A stretch of DNA of 64,000 bases from Cinnamomum chago. Its lineage: Eukaryota > Streptophyta > Magnoliopsida > Laurales > Lauraceae. The translations under genes and the position numbers were made by a program. The stretch lies in NCBI GenBank assembly GCA_038049695.1, contig CP142455.1:65792501-65856500 (forward strand), in the 5' to 3' direction. Positions 11,422 through 22,575 of this stretch are shown here, one piece after another (the first letter of the stretch is position 1; each line of letters begins with the position of its first letter). The notes under the pieces are model-generated. The model searched no databases. It saw nothing but the letters and a program-made list of their open reading frames with translations, and was not told the origin of the DNA.

Positions 11422-12663
11422 TATGATAGAGGGGCCTACTTGTAGTAATTGGGAAGTTTAGGGTCTTCTTGTAATTATTTCTAAGACTAGAGTGTAATTG
11501 CATTTAATTAATGGACTTATTTACAATTAATTGTGGGTCCGGAGTTCACATGAGATGTGAGGTCCAGATTCCTAGTTGGAGCAAGATTCTAAGGAATCCT
11601 TAGTGGTCCCCATGCTAGCCCTAATAAGAGAAGGTTACTAATCTCATTAGAACTCTTAAGTATGATACTTATTAAGAATAGAAGTGAGACTTCTAATCTT
11701 GGTCTAAAAGGAGGTGTGCCATAAACTATAAATAAGAGGTGAGGGCTAGAGATCTCTACACAACAATAATATCTCAAGTTCCTCTCTTTTCCTCCTCTCT
11801 CTCCTCTGGTTTCCGACTAGAGATCTAGGGTTTTCTTCTACTTGGAGATCCAAACATTCTCCTTTATATGTTCTCTAAGAGGGACATAGCTTGGAAGAAC
11901 ACGAAGGCAAGGGAGATCAAAGTTTGCGAAAAAGAGTTTTTCTTAGAGATCAAGTTCTCGATTAGAGAACAACCAAGCTCCAAAGGCATAGATCTATCAT
12001 CTATTTGATTTACTAGATCTTGTTGTGTTTGTTGCTTTTTGTTCTATCGTCTTAATGGATGTTTGATCTTAATGCATGAGATTAGGGTTTTTTTATCTCG
12101 GGCTTGGGTTCTTGGCCTTATGGATCATTGATCCCTGCATCAAGTGGGTTAAAAGTTTTAAATACCAATCCACGAGGCCCACCTACTTCCAGCAAGATTA
12201 GGTTCTTGGAAGTAGGTCATATAGAAATTTTGTATTAGGTATTGTTCATGGCATGCATTGCATAGTTCCATTAATTTTACTAATCGTGTTAATTTAGAAA
12301 ACTTTACTAATTTAGTTTAGGAAAGAGTTGATTTAACTTTGTTTCTAATTTTGTTTAGTTTTATTAACTTTCTATTTTTGGAAGTTTGAACCTTTGTATT
12401 ATTTTGCAGCAACTTTAGTTTTTTGTTAGGATTTTTAGATTTAAGAAGTTTTCTTTTAATTGGATTGTAATTATTTTAATTTTTGAAAAGTAGGGATGAA
12501 GGTTGTAATTTGTTTAGTTTTTTTAGGCTAGATTTAGATTTGTAATTAAGGGCAGGTACAAGTTGAAGAGGAACCTTAATTTATATTGCTCCTTGTGGAT
12601 CGACCTGGTCTCACCCGTTTTATTACTACAATCACGGCTCTACACTTAGAGATACGATCAGCT
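11422..12663. other. Repeat-like non-coding segment, possible solo LTR
   Basis: The stretch has a TATA-like ACTATAAATAAGAGG near 11728, a C/T-rich leader and a region GGATCGACCTGGTCTCACCCG near 12600 of the kind found near the ends of plant LTRs. It begins TGATATGATA and ends GATACGATCA, a short inverted pair, but no flanking duplication was found. No coding gene seen. Confidence 0.35.
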
Positions 12664-14318
12664 TATAAAATGCTGATAGTCTTATGCAATTAACAGATTA
12701 TAAAATAAATATTAACACATAAACACTTCTCAAACCATAACATAAGAAGGATTCCAAAATATGATGTTATTCCCAACCTCTGGTCAATCATAAACATGAC
12801 TCTGCCTAACGAGGTTATCCTAAAGTTCAAAAACTAAAAAAAAAAAGATGAAAAGGAGACTATATCATTCCCAATACCTGTATATGTGTTAGAGTTCCCA
12901 CGTAAATTTATAAAAAAAATTGCAGAGCAAGGCATGTTGTCCCCAACCTCTGATTCAACTGGTGTCTTGGGATTTTGAAATATATGGGATTATTTTCAAC
13001 CCATGGAGCAATGGGGCCGAGAGTCAGAGACAAAAGGAACCAGGTCCTATTCAATTCTAGAAAATCTCCTTAGTACTAGAAATCTCAGAGGTTGTGAGAG
13101 TTTTTACAAATCCGGGTCTCATTGGTTCTTATTTTTACAAATCCGGGTCTCATTGGTTCAAAGAGAAGATGAACTAGGTCTCATTGAGCCAGTGCTCCCA
13201 AAACCTGGGTCTAACAATATTCTCAGATTTTTCCACTGGTAGTTGGTTCATCTCATAGGCAGATTTCAAATTTCCCAAAACCATATGAGACTTCTAGTGC
13301 CAAAGAGACCCAGATTTCATAGGGTATTGGGAAATTTGAAAAATGAGACCCAAATTTCATAGGGTTTTTGGAAATCTGAATAGAACCCTATGAACCGGGT
13401 CTCTTTGAACCAGGTCTCACAATTCTCATAGGGTTTTGGGAATTTTGAAGAATATGGGTCTAAAAAGTGGAACTAGGTCTCATTTAGTTCTGGAGAATTA
13501 CCTTGGTACTAGAATTCCCACAAATCTTCTGAAAAAAATCTCACAAATCTAGGGTTCTGGAAAAAATCTCACAAATCTCTAGTTTTCTTGTTCGTAGCAT
13601 CTTTCATTTTAGGCCATTGGTATCTTCTTGTTTGGGCATGATTTTTCTGGCCCAAAGCACAAATGAGCGTGGATCTTAGCTTTTGAATTGCTCCCCCAAT
13701 CCATTCTTCCATTTTAGCGAAATCTGTTTCACGTGATGTAGCACAAAACCATAACATGTTAAAATCTTGAGTTTGAAATTGCAGGAGCTTTTTTCCAGAA
13801 GGATCTTCCATGAGAAATTTACCAAAAAAGTAACTTTAAGTGGCAGATTTTCCGGTCCTCTCTTCCTTTAATTGAAAACTCGAACACTCAAGGAAGAAGG
13901 AAGAAGATAAAGAGGTTATGCTTGTTCAGGGTCGAATGCAACCCTCACTTGTTATAGTGAGGGTTGAAAGCGAGAAGCGCAGTTGACCCTCAACACAGAA
14001 AATGAAGGTCAAATGCGACCACAAAAAAAATGGTGAAAAAAGTTACTTTTTCTGTACGGATTCCCTGTTTGGTGCACTGTTGGTGGCCATTAAATTTATT
14101 TTTTTGGCAGAATCCTTTTCAGTTTATGAATTTATTCTAACCCCTTGATAACAACTTTAAATTAAAAATATATTCACACTAAAAATCTAATTGGTGCAAA
14201 CTTCATCACAGATGCATGCAGACATTGGACTATCAATTCGGATTGATCATACAGTGGGCCCCACTATTTGTCTCCTCACGCATGCCCAGAATCAACTACT
14301 CGCAGCATTCTCTGTGAA
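12664..14318. other. Degenerate repetitive segment, no gene
   Basis: Many short echoes of GGGTCTCATT, CCCATATGAGA-like and TTTCATAGGGTTTTGGGAAAT sequences occur at 13000-13450. This suggests an old, scrambled repeat. The only long frame (13811-13569, minus) has no recognisable domain. The last part (about 14040-14318) is probably the original upstream region of the AAE gene, now 45 kb away. Confidence 0.4.
13101..13159. repeat. 28-bp direct repeat
   Basis: Two identical 28-bp copies (13101-13128 and 13132-13159), containing AAATCCGGGTCTCATTGG, are separated by three bases. Confidence 0.95.
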
Positions 14319-14710
14319 TTCTAGGAAGGGAAATTCTATTTGCACCCACCCATTTTGCTGAGCCAACCCACATTTAAAAAAACATTAATTCCAAGAATAC
14401 CCATCTGTGAATTTCCCTAATTACCCTTGCCTTCATTTTCCTCTTCTCTTCAAGTCATCTGCTTCTTCCTTAGTTGATTTTTTCTTCTGCTTCACTTCAT
14501 CTGCCTCCTCTCTTCAGGATTTCATCTTCACTTCTACTGCACTTATTTCCCTTTAATTGCATTATACTTCTTCTTCTACTTCTTCTCATCATCATAAAGG
14601 TCCCACTTTGGAAAAACTCATCTCCCAATCCATCTCTCTATTTCCTTATTTAAGCTATCACATCTCCAATCCGAGGCACCACATTGTGTTTTAGAGAAGC
14701 TATCTATAAT

Positions 14711-17682
14711 ATGGATCATCAAATGACCATATATGAAGAGAAGGTATCATTTTTTTGACACATGTTTTCAGTTTTTTTTCCATTCACGTCCTGCACGGAT
14801 TTGTAGAGCCGCACATCACATGTAATGATCGACAATATGAAGCCGTGCATAAGTGTATTGCACGGCTTTGTATTTCTGTGCATAAGTGTATTGCACGGCT
14901 TCGAATTTTCGTGCATGAGTGTATTGCACGGCCTAGATTTCCGTGCATAAGTGTATTGCACGGCCTCGGATTTCAATGCATGAGTGTATTACACAGCTCT
15001 GTATTTCCGTGCAATACAACATGGCTCATCTTATGTTGGCCGAACGTTGGGCGTTTTAGCAGCACTGATTTTTTTTTCCAGGATGTTGATTCTACAGGTG
15101 CCAGTGAGTGCTCATTGGATTTTACTAACGTGTTCACCACCGACACTATATTCAGAAGCCGAGATGCCCTTATCCATTGGACACGACATGTCGGAAAAAA
15201 ACATGGCTTAGTAATTATAATCAAAATGTCAGATGTTGGTATAGATGGTAGGAAACCGAGAATTGTATTTTCTTGTGAGATAAGCGGTACTTACAAGGGT
15301 TCTTCGAAGGTCTTTGAGAGGAAATGTCCGAATAAGGTGACTGGAACGAAGAAGTGCAATTGTCCTTTTGCTTTGAAAGGTCGAAAGTTGGCAACTGATG
15401 ACGATTGGATGGTAACAATGATTTGTGGGGTGCACAATCATCCAAATGCACAACATCTTGAGGGGCACTCGTAGGCCGGGAGGCTTTCTGGAGAAGAATT
15501 AACTATTTTGATTGATATGTCGAAGAGTGTAGTGAAGCCGAGGAACATTCTTCACACATTGAAGAAGAGGGATTTGAACAACACCACTCCAATGAAGACT
15601 ATATACAATGCTCGTCACAAGTACATGGTGGCAGAGATGACCGAAAGATCACAGATGCAGCAACTCATGATGAATTTAGAGGAGAACAGATACATTGAAT
15701 GGCACACTAACAACGATGCAACAGACTGTGTTAGTAACTTATTTTGGGCACATCCCTCATCCGTTGAGTTATTACAAGCATTTCTCGAGGTGTTGATAAT
15801 GGATTCCACATATAAGACAAACAAATATCGGCTGCCCTTGCTTGAAATTGTTGGTGTCACGTCTACTCAGTTGACGTTCTTGGTTGCTTTTGTGTACCTT
15901 GAATCAAAGAAGGAGCAGAATTATACCTGAGCTTTTGAGAGGTTGAAGTCATTAATGGATGGATGTATGTTGCCACGTGTGATTGTCACAGACAGAGAGC
16001 TAGCGCTAATGAATGCAATTAAAGTTATTTTTCCGAATGCTACAAACTTCCTATGCAGGTGGCATATTTCAAGGAACATCTTGGCTAATTATAAGAAGTT
16101 TTTTGAAACAAAAGATAGATGGGAGGCATTTATTACTAGTTGGAACATGTTGATAATATCTCCCACCGAAGATGACTACTTGCAACTTCTAAGTGCATGT
16201 AACAGGAATTTCTGCGGGTATCCACAAGCTCTTGATTATGTGAAGAAATCCTGGTTGAGTAAGCATAAGGAACAATTTGTTGCTGCATGGATAGACGTGC
16301 ATATACACTTTGGGAATGTCACTACAAACAGGGTTGAGAGCGCACATGCAAAGTTGGAAAGACATTTAGGGTCATCGAGCTGCAACTTTGATTCAGGTTG
16401 GATTACTATCCATGCCTTTCTTGAATTGCTCTTTACGGAGATAAAAGCTTCTTTTGAGAAGAGTTTGAACACCATGCAACATAAGTTCAGACCGGGCCTG
16501 TTTTGCGAGTTGAGAGGATTTATATCAAAGAATGCTTTGGATATATTGTTAAATGAGTCGATGAGAGCTAATTATATCGGTACAGACTCTGCTGCATGTG
16601 GATGCGTCATTCGAAGGACTCATGGATTACCATGTGCACACGAGATCGCCGAGTATCGACTCTTAGGCTGTCTCATACCCCTGACATGTATACACCACCA
16701 TTGGAGGACGCTTGATTTGACACCCACTGTGGTCGAGGAACCCACTAAACTGACCACCAATGCCGAGTTCGAGTTGATCGCAAAGAGATTTCAGGATAGT
16801 GATCAATTGGGTAAAATATAGATATTGAAAAAACTGAAAGATGTGGCAAATCCTTCATCCACCTATCTTCTTGAGCCAGACGTCAAGTTGAATAACCGGA
16901 GTCGATCCACATCGAAGAAGAAGACGTCGGATACTTCTACTCGTCGAGATCCATCTGCTTTTGAGTATGCACTCCCCATTCAAGAAATTACTACACCAAA
17001 GATAAACAATACGGTGATGACAAAGAAGGAGAAGTTAGGCGTCCGTCAGAGTCAATCGGGATCGTCTACATCTTATTATGACTTGCTTCCTCAGACTCTC
17101 AGACCATTTATCCAGCATATTAAGGATGTTGCAGCTGATGGCAACTGTGGCTTTAGATTTGTAGCCGGTCTTTTGGGAATGGGAGAGGATAATGGGGTTC
17201 AGGTCTGGATGGATTTGAGCAATGAATTGCAAAGATATCAAACATATTATGCCTTGGTATATGGAGGAAAGCACAGGGTTGGTGAGCTATATTACGCATT
17301 ATCATACTTTGATATCAATCCATCGTTTGATCATTGGATGTCAACGCCGGATATGGGTTGTTTGATAGCATCATTTTATAATGTTGTATTGATACACATA
17401 TCTTTGCATCAGTGCCTTACTTTCCTACCTCTAAGAAATAGTCTGATTCCAGTGCCTTCCCGTAAAGTGTTCGCAATTGGGTTTTTCAATGGAAACCATT
17501 TCGTCCAAGTGTTCTTCGCATCCGGATCTCCCATGCCCCCCATTGCTACAAATTGGCACAAATACCATCAACCATTTGCTACAGGATGGGAACTTCCCTA
17601 TGCCATGAACATCGAGCAGATCAAAGATATCATAAGGAACTCTGTTGCTACGTAGGAGACAATTCATATAGATAGCGATTGA
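14711..17682 (+). pseudogene. MULE2 transposase-OTU gene, five stops in one frame
   Basis: Exon 1 is 14711-14743 (eleven residues, donor GTATCA). Exon 2 is 15082-17682 in the same phase as in the other copies. Zinc finger, DDE core (MDSTYKTN, VTDRELALMNA, NRVESAHAK), SWIM finger and OTU domain (DGNCGFRF, GNHFVQVF) can be read through. No frameshift was seen; the frame is cut only by stops at about 15472, 15928, 16819 and 17653. Three of these replace Trp or Gln codons seen in relatives by single C/T or G/A changes; the one at 15472 replaces a Tyr codon. The OTU catalytic Cys and His are both present. A product may be made in pieces only. Confidence 0.9.
14793..15013. repeat. 33-bp palindrome array in MULE2 transposase intron 1
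   Basis: Units start at 14860, 14893, 14926, 14958 and 14991, with 33-bp spacing (one spacer is a base shorter). An irregular first GCACGG lies at 14793. Linkers are ATAAGTGTATT-like, as in MULE1. The array frame is open and in phase with exon 2, so intron retention would add 11-residue repeats to the transposase. Confidence 0.93.
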
Positions 17683-19655
17683 CTTTGTTGATCTTTATTG
17701 TGTATCCTGCCTAATGTAATGTTGTTTTACATTTTTAGTGCAAAATTTTGGATCGCCATTTCTACTTTGATCAACATGCATACTTATAAAAAGAAATTGG
17801 TAAACAACTTCATCCATTATCCAATAAAAGTAAATCTGAAGACCCAATGTCATGTAAATACTTCAATCCACATCAAAGTTCATCCCCAAAAAATAATACA
17901 AGGTTCAACCGTCAACCAACAAAATACATGACACCCATAAAACCCGACTACGGTCCTTGTAGACGACGCCTGTATGTAATCGCCAAGTCTTCTAGACTCT
18001 CGAGTGTAGTCTGTAACGCACAATAATACACATCAGCTGGTTGTCCTATTCGCGCAATCGCGGCACGAAGATGGTTCACAGCTCGGTGGACCTGTATCAG
18101 CCGAACATGACATTAGCAAATGGGTTAGACATGCATATACCATCAATGGGAAATACTCAAATTAAATAATCTCACCGTTGTGGGGGCAGGGTCATCAGCG
18201 CCCTGGTGGGGGTCATAATGTGAATGGCGATATGGGTTCTGGACCCGTACATGAGAGATCTTCTGAAACCACTGAAGATAATCAGGGGCGCAATCCCAGG
18301 CATGCGTCGCACGACTCCTGCGGTGCTTTAGGGATAATATATGGTCACCCCACGTAATCCAGAACTGGTCCAGGAATTGGTAGGAGACCCTATACCTAGC
18401 AGCAGTGGCTCCCCTAGATGCACGAACAGGGGCACACGGTGGAGGTGGGATTGTCTGCACGTGTCCAAACTGATGGAGGACCCTCTATGGATGATAGGGC
18501 TCTATGACATCCATCGATCTTAAGCATCCACAAAAAAATGATATCAAGTGGAAGGGATGATGAGCCCTCACACTAGCATAGGGGTCCCAAGCTACCTGTG
18601 GATAAAAAAGAGAACAATAAATTAATAACAATGACTTCGATATAATAGTAAATATTAGATAGGTATGTTTATTCACCTCACTCGGATGGATGACGTCCAA
18701 CCTCTCACGTATCAACTGTATACTCTCTATCATGTTGCCCGAACTGCTAGAAGGATACCATCGACGTGCTAGTGGCTGGCCTGTAGTATATCCAATCCGT
18801 GCTCGCGGACAAGCGAAGGGGAAGTGCTCATATACCCAGGCCTGTTCACGCATAATATATGGATTAACAAATTTGATGATACCAAATTGTTATATATATA
18901 CGCGTGAGATACCTGCAGCAGCGTGAGATATCCGGCAATCTGTCGAACATCTACCCTCGTTGCCTGTCCCAACTTGCGATAAAGATATGCCAATGCAGCA
19001 GCTCCCCATGCATAATGTCGAATACGTCCAACGTCCATCAATAACTCTAAGTAGAAGATGGACTTGTCGCGGACTTGTAGACAAAGAGTGTGCAACCTAA
19101 CAAATATAATAGGTAGCCTCTGGCAGCGCACTCTTGTTAGGAATTTTGTATTTGCAATTTGATGGATGCATTTGCACTTTAGCATCATTTGATTTACACA
19201 CACTTGCATTGTTTTAGAATTTCTTGAAATCTGGTTTTATACATGCATAGCTTTTAAGATTTGGAAAAGTATTTGGTTTATGCATGTTTTGGTTCTAAAC
19301 TTGGATGCATTGGTTTTAGAATCCAAACTCTTTTGAAAACCTAATTCTTTGTGCATTATATTTGGAAAATCATTTTGAGAATTTAGGTTTGAGCATTGCA
19401 TACATTCATCATTTTCAGAATCAGTTTTGTGTGCATTCTCATTTGAAAAGAGTTTTTAGAAATCAAGCTAGCCTTTGTTTTTAAAGTTTCAAATCATTTT
19501 AGGCTCTTTGTGTTTCATGTTTTTAAACACCATTAGAATCTTTAAAACATGTTTTCCAAGCTTGATTTAGTGGCCAAAAGGTCCCCCAAAGAAATACCTT
19601 CAAAATATGCAAAGTTGGAATTTTTGCAAAAAAGGGGTGCCCTGGCAGTGTCGCC

Positions 19656-19828
19656 GGTCGACCGAGACCTGCTTCCCGGTCGACCGGGAACACTGTCGGG
19701 CGAGTGGGCAGTTTCTGAACTGAAACTTGCCAACGGTCAAAAATATGACCATTATGCCTTCCCGGTCGACCGAGACCTGTGTCTAGGTCGACCGAGGACT
19801 AGCCGTTGGCAACTTTTTGGCTATAAAG
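19656..19828 (+). promoter_or_regulatory. LTR promoter module with GGTCGACC quartet and MYB-like inverted repeat
   Basis: GGTCGACC occurs at 19656, 19678, 19764 and 19786 (spacings 22, 86, 22). Between the two pairs lies AACGGTCA-N6-TGACCATT. Another CCGTTGG is at 19803, and CTATAAAG follows at 19821. The same order recurs in the 3' LTR and in both solo LTRs. AACGG is the core of MYB3R-bound mitosis-specific activator elements, so cell-cycle control is possible but inferred. Confidence 0.6.
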
Positions 19829-20463
19829 TCTATTCATTTCCAACCTTTTTCAAGGCTTGAACTATGAACTTTTGAGACCATTTTGGAGCCAAGGAAAGGG
19901 GAAGAAGTTGGAAAGGCTAGAGGGCTATTTGGAAATCAAACTCATGAGTTTTTAAAAGGTACATCTTTATAGTTATTTTGATTTCCATTCAAATGAAATC
20001 CATGCATGTTCAAATCCTTTGTATCTTCATTTATGCATGATTTCAAGCCTTTAAAGAGTTGATTTGCAAACTCAACATCCTCCTTGGTAAATTAGATTAG
20101 TTTGCAAACTCTCTTATCCTAATCACATGTATTCTTAGACTTTAACATTCATTCAACTTGTTTGTTTCATTTCTTCAAAGTTGTTTGAATCTTTTATGTG
20201 ATTAGTTTTATCTTCAATCATCATTTTATAAGCTTTGATTTTAAAATGCATCATGCATTCATTTAGGAGCTTCATTGTAGAAATTGATTGAAGTTAAGCA
20301 TTCATACACTTGTGCACACACTTTAACTTGTTTTAGTGTATGTTTGTAATTTGAATTAAACTTTCATATTAGCCTATGTAGAGGCAATTCAATTGAGCTT
20401 AAATTGTATCTCTTGGAGTGTTCTTTTGTGAAGACACCTTCTTTGAGAAATCTCTCATTTGTA

Positions 20464-20632
20464 AAGGTTATTGCTTAGCCTAAGAAAAGCATCTTGTAAG
20501 GTTATTGCTTAGCCTAAGAAAAGCATCTTGTAAAGGTTATTGCTTAGCCTATAAAAGCACATTGAGAGGTTGTTGTTTAGCCTAGAAAAACAACATTGTA
20601 AGGGTTATTGCTTAGCCTAGTAAAAAACAGAC
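20464..20632 (+). repeat. Hairpin repeat array in the LTR (5' copy)
   Basis: Five units of about 33-36 bp share the core TTAGCCTA, flanked by short arms that can pair: TGCTT/AAGCA in four units and TGTTGTTT/AAACAACA in one. The 3' LTR copy is at about 26294-26462. Confidence 0.85.
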
Positions 20633-20885
20633 ATAGTGGAAATCCGGTGGGGTGTTGGATTCACAAGTCGGTAGTGGATGTAGGCACGTTGGCCGAACCA
20701 CTATAAATATTGTCTTGTGGTGATTGCTATGTGGTGATTGTTTTTGTTTAGCTTCCGCATTTTAGATGATTAATCATCACATTTGACTAGTTTATGTTAA
20801 GAAGTTAAAATTGGTTTAAATTAGTCATAATTGTAGCTCACCCTATTCACCCCCCCTCTAGGGTTAGGATCCCAAGGACTTTCAA

Positions 20886-20899
20886 TTGGTATCAGAGCC
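20886..20899 (+). other. Primer-binding site
   Basis: TTGGTATCAGAGCC directly after the LTR is complementary to the 3' end of initiator methionine tRNA, the usual primer of plant Copia elements. Confidence 0.9.
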
Positions 20900-21000
20900 T
20901 CGTGCTCTATCTTTTAGGGTCAAGTGTTTGGAACTCTTGATTAGGTGTAAAAACCTAGAGTTAAAAACCCTAGAGTTGTCCTTGCATGAAAATCATTAGA

Positions 21001-22575
21001 ATGGACTCCACTATGTTACATCTTGTAGATTCTTCTAGACCCCTCATTCTTCCTTCTATTGGAGATTCAAACCCTTAATTAAATGAATCTCAAAATTAGT
21101 TAAAAGAAGAAGAAATTGATTATGATGAAGATGATCTTCAACAAGCCTATAATGAATTATATGAAGTATCTTCAAAGCTTGATAAGAGAAATAAAAGTTT
21201 AAAAGAAGAATCTAATAGACTAAACAAAGAGCTAGTCTCTTCAAAAGATGAGCTTAGAGAGAAAGAAGAAGTCATAAATTGTTTAGAATCTAAGTTCATG
21301 ATCTCTTTAAATAACCAATCTAACATTCAAGATGAACTAAGAGAATTAAAGATGGGTTATGATGATGTCAATAAGGAAAATTTAAAACTAAGAGATCAAA
21401 TAAAAAGGCAAGACAAAGACTTTAACAATCTTGAATCTAAATTGACTATCTCTAAGGAAAATTTATCTAATACTCAAGATGAATTAAATGAGATTAAGAT
21501 ACATTGTGATGAGCTTAAAAATGAAAATTTAAACCTAAGAGATACAATTAAAAGACAAGATGAAAACATTAACTATTTAAAATCCAAGTTGACAATTTCA
21601 AATGAAAACTTGTCTAATGCACAAAGTAATGTAAAAACTCTAGAACTTGGATCTAATATAGTTAATGAACTTAAAGCTAAGTTAAAACTTGCCTATGAAG
21701 AGATAAACATTTTTAAGGGAATTGAAAATGAACTAACAAAAGTTAAAAATGAGAATTCAACCCTTAAAAACCAAGTCACTCAACTTGAAACCCATAAACA
21801 AAAGTATGAGTGCAAGTTTACCCAAAGTGAAGATAGACTTAAAAAATTATTTAAATTGGGTAAACCTCATGGAGATAGGACGGGTCTTGGATTTGATAGG
21901 AATGTTTCACATGACCCTAAATTCACCAACACTTTTGTGAAAGGTGAGTCCTCTTTCTCTAGCACTCTTTCTCCTTTGCCCAAAACCAAATGTAATTATT
22001 GTGGCATTGAAGGGCATTTTACGTTTGAGTGCAAACTAAGAAAAAGAAGCCATGTGTCTAAACCCATCTTTGAACTCAAAAATGTAGAATCAAAATCTAT
22101 GAAGGGTAAGACACTAAAAATCAAAGAAGACTCCAAAAAGACTAAACAAGGTAAATCATTTAAAATGGAGTCTCCTAAGATAGATTCTAAAAAGCTTAAA
22201 CAAGTTAAACCAAGCTTGGAAGAATCTAAGAACAAAAAGCTTCTCAACATATCTCCCTTATATCAACCCATGAAAGAACTTTTGAATAAAGTAACAAAGT
22301 TAAATTTAAAATTGAAAAGTCAAGTAAAGGGAGAAAATAAGAAGAAAAGAAAAGTGAATCAATCCCCAAAGAAACAAACTCACCAACATCAAAAGACTAA
22401 TTACCATTATAAGCCAAATTTAGTAAAATCTAAATATCATGGTGATAAATTCAAATTGAAAATTTATCAAGTTAAATCTCATATAGTTGGTGAGAATTCC
22501 AAACTAGACCTCAAAGTTCAACCCTCTCAAGACCTTAGGTGGATTCTAAAAGTTATCTACTTAGTCAAACCTTAA
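21001..22575 (+). pseudogene. Gag-like protein: coiled coil plus CCHC knuckle, two stops
   Basis: The frame opens at ATG 21001 (MDSTMLHLVDSS) and runs to 22575, about 525 codons, with early stops at 21076 (TAA) and 21097 (TAG). From 21298 it is uninterrupted. Residues after the acidic stretch EIDYDEDDLQQAY form long heptad-like repeats rich in Leu, Asn, Lys and Glu. A zinc knuckle CNYCGIEGHFTFEC follows near codon 330, then a Lys-rich basic tail. This resembles the C-terminal half of a Copia gag; the usual N-terminal capsid domain was not recognised. An internal ATG at 21298 could still allow a 425-residue product able to bind RNA. Confidence 0.8.

Larger units (their letters stand above)
19135..20884 (+). 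repeat. 5' LTR of the gag-only element
   Basis: It contains, in order, four GGTCGACC palindromes (19656, 19678, 19764, 19786), an inverted AACGGTCA/TGACCATT pair (19732-19753), a TATA box (19821-19828), a pyrimidine/purine leader and a hairpin repeat array (20464-20632). Confidence 0.95.

Noticed and set aside
11419..12663. Complete solo LTR with TGAT...ATCA ends
   Set aside because: The short inverted ends match, but no flanking target duplication is present and the left edge overlaps the CACTA end, so it is listed only as a possibility.
13569..13811. 80-residue minus-strand frame
   Set aside because: No recognisable domain, splice context or homologous neighbour; it sits in degenerate repeat DNA.
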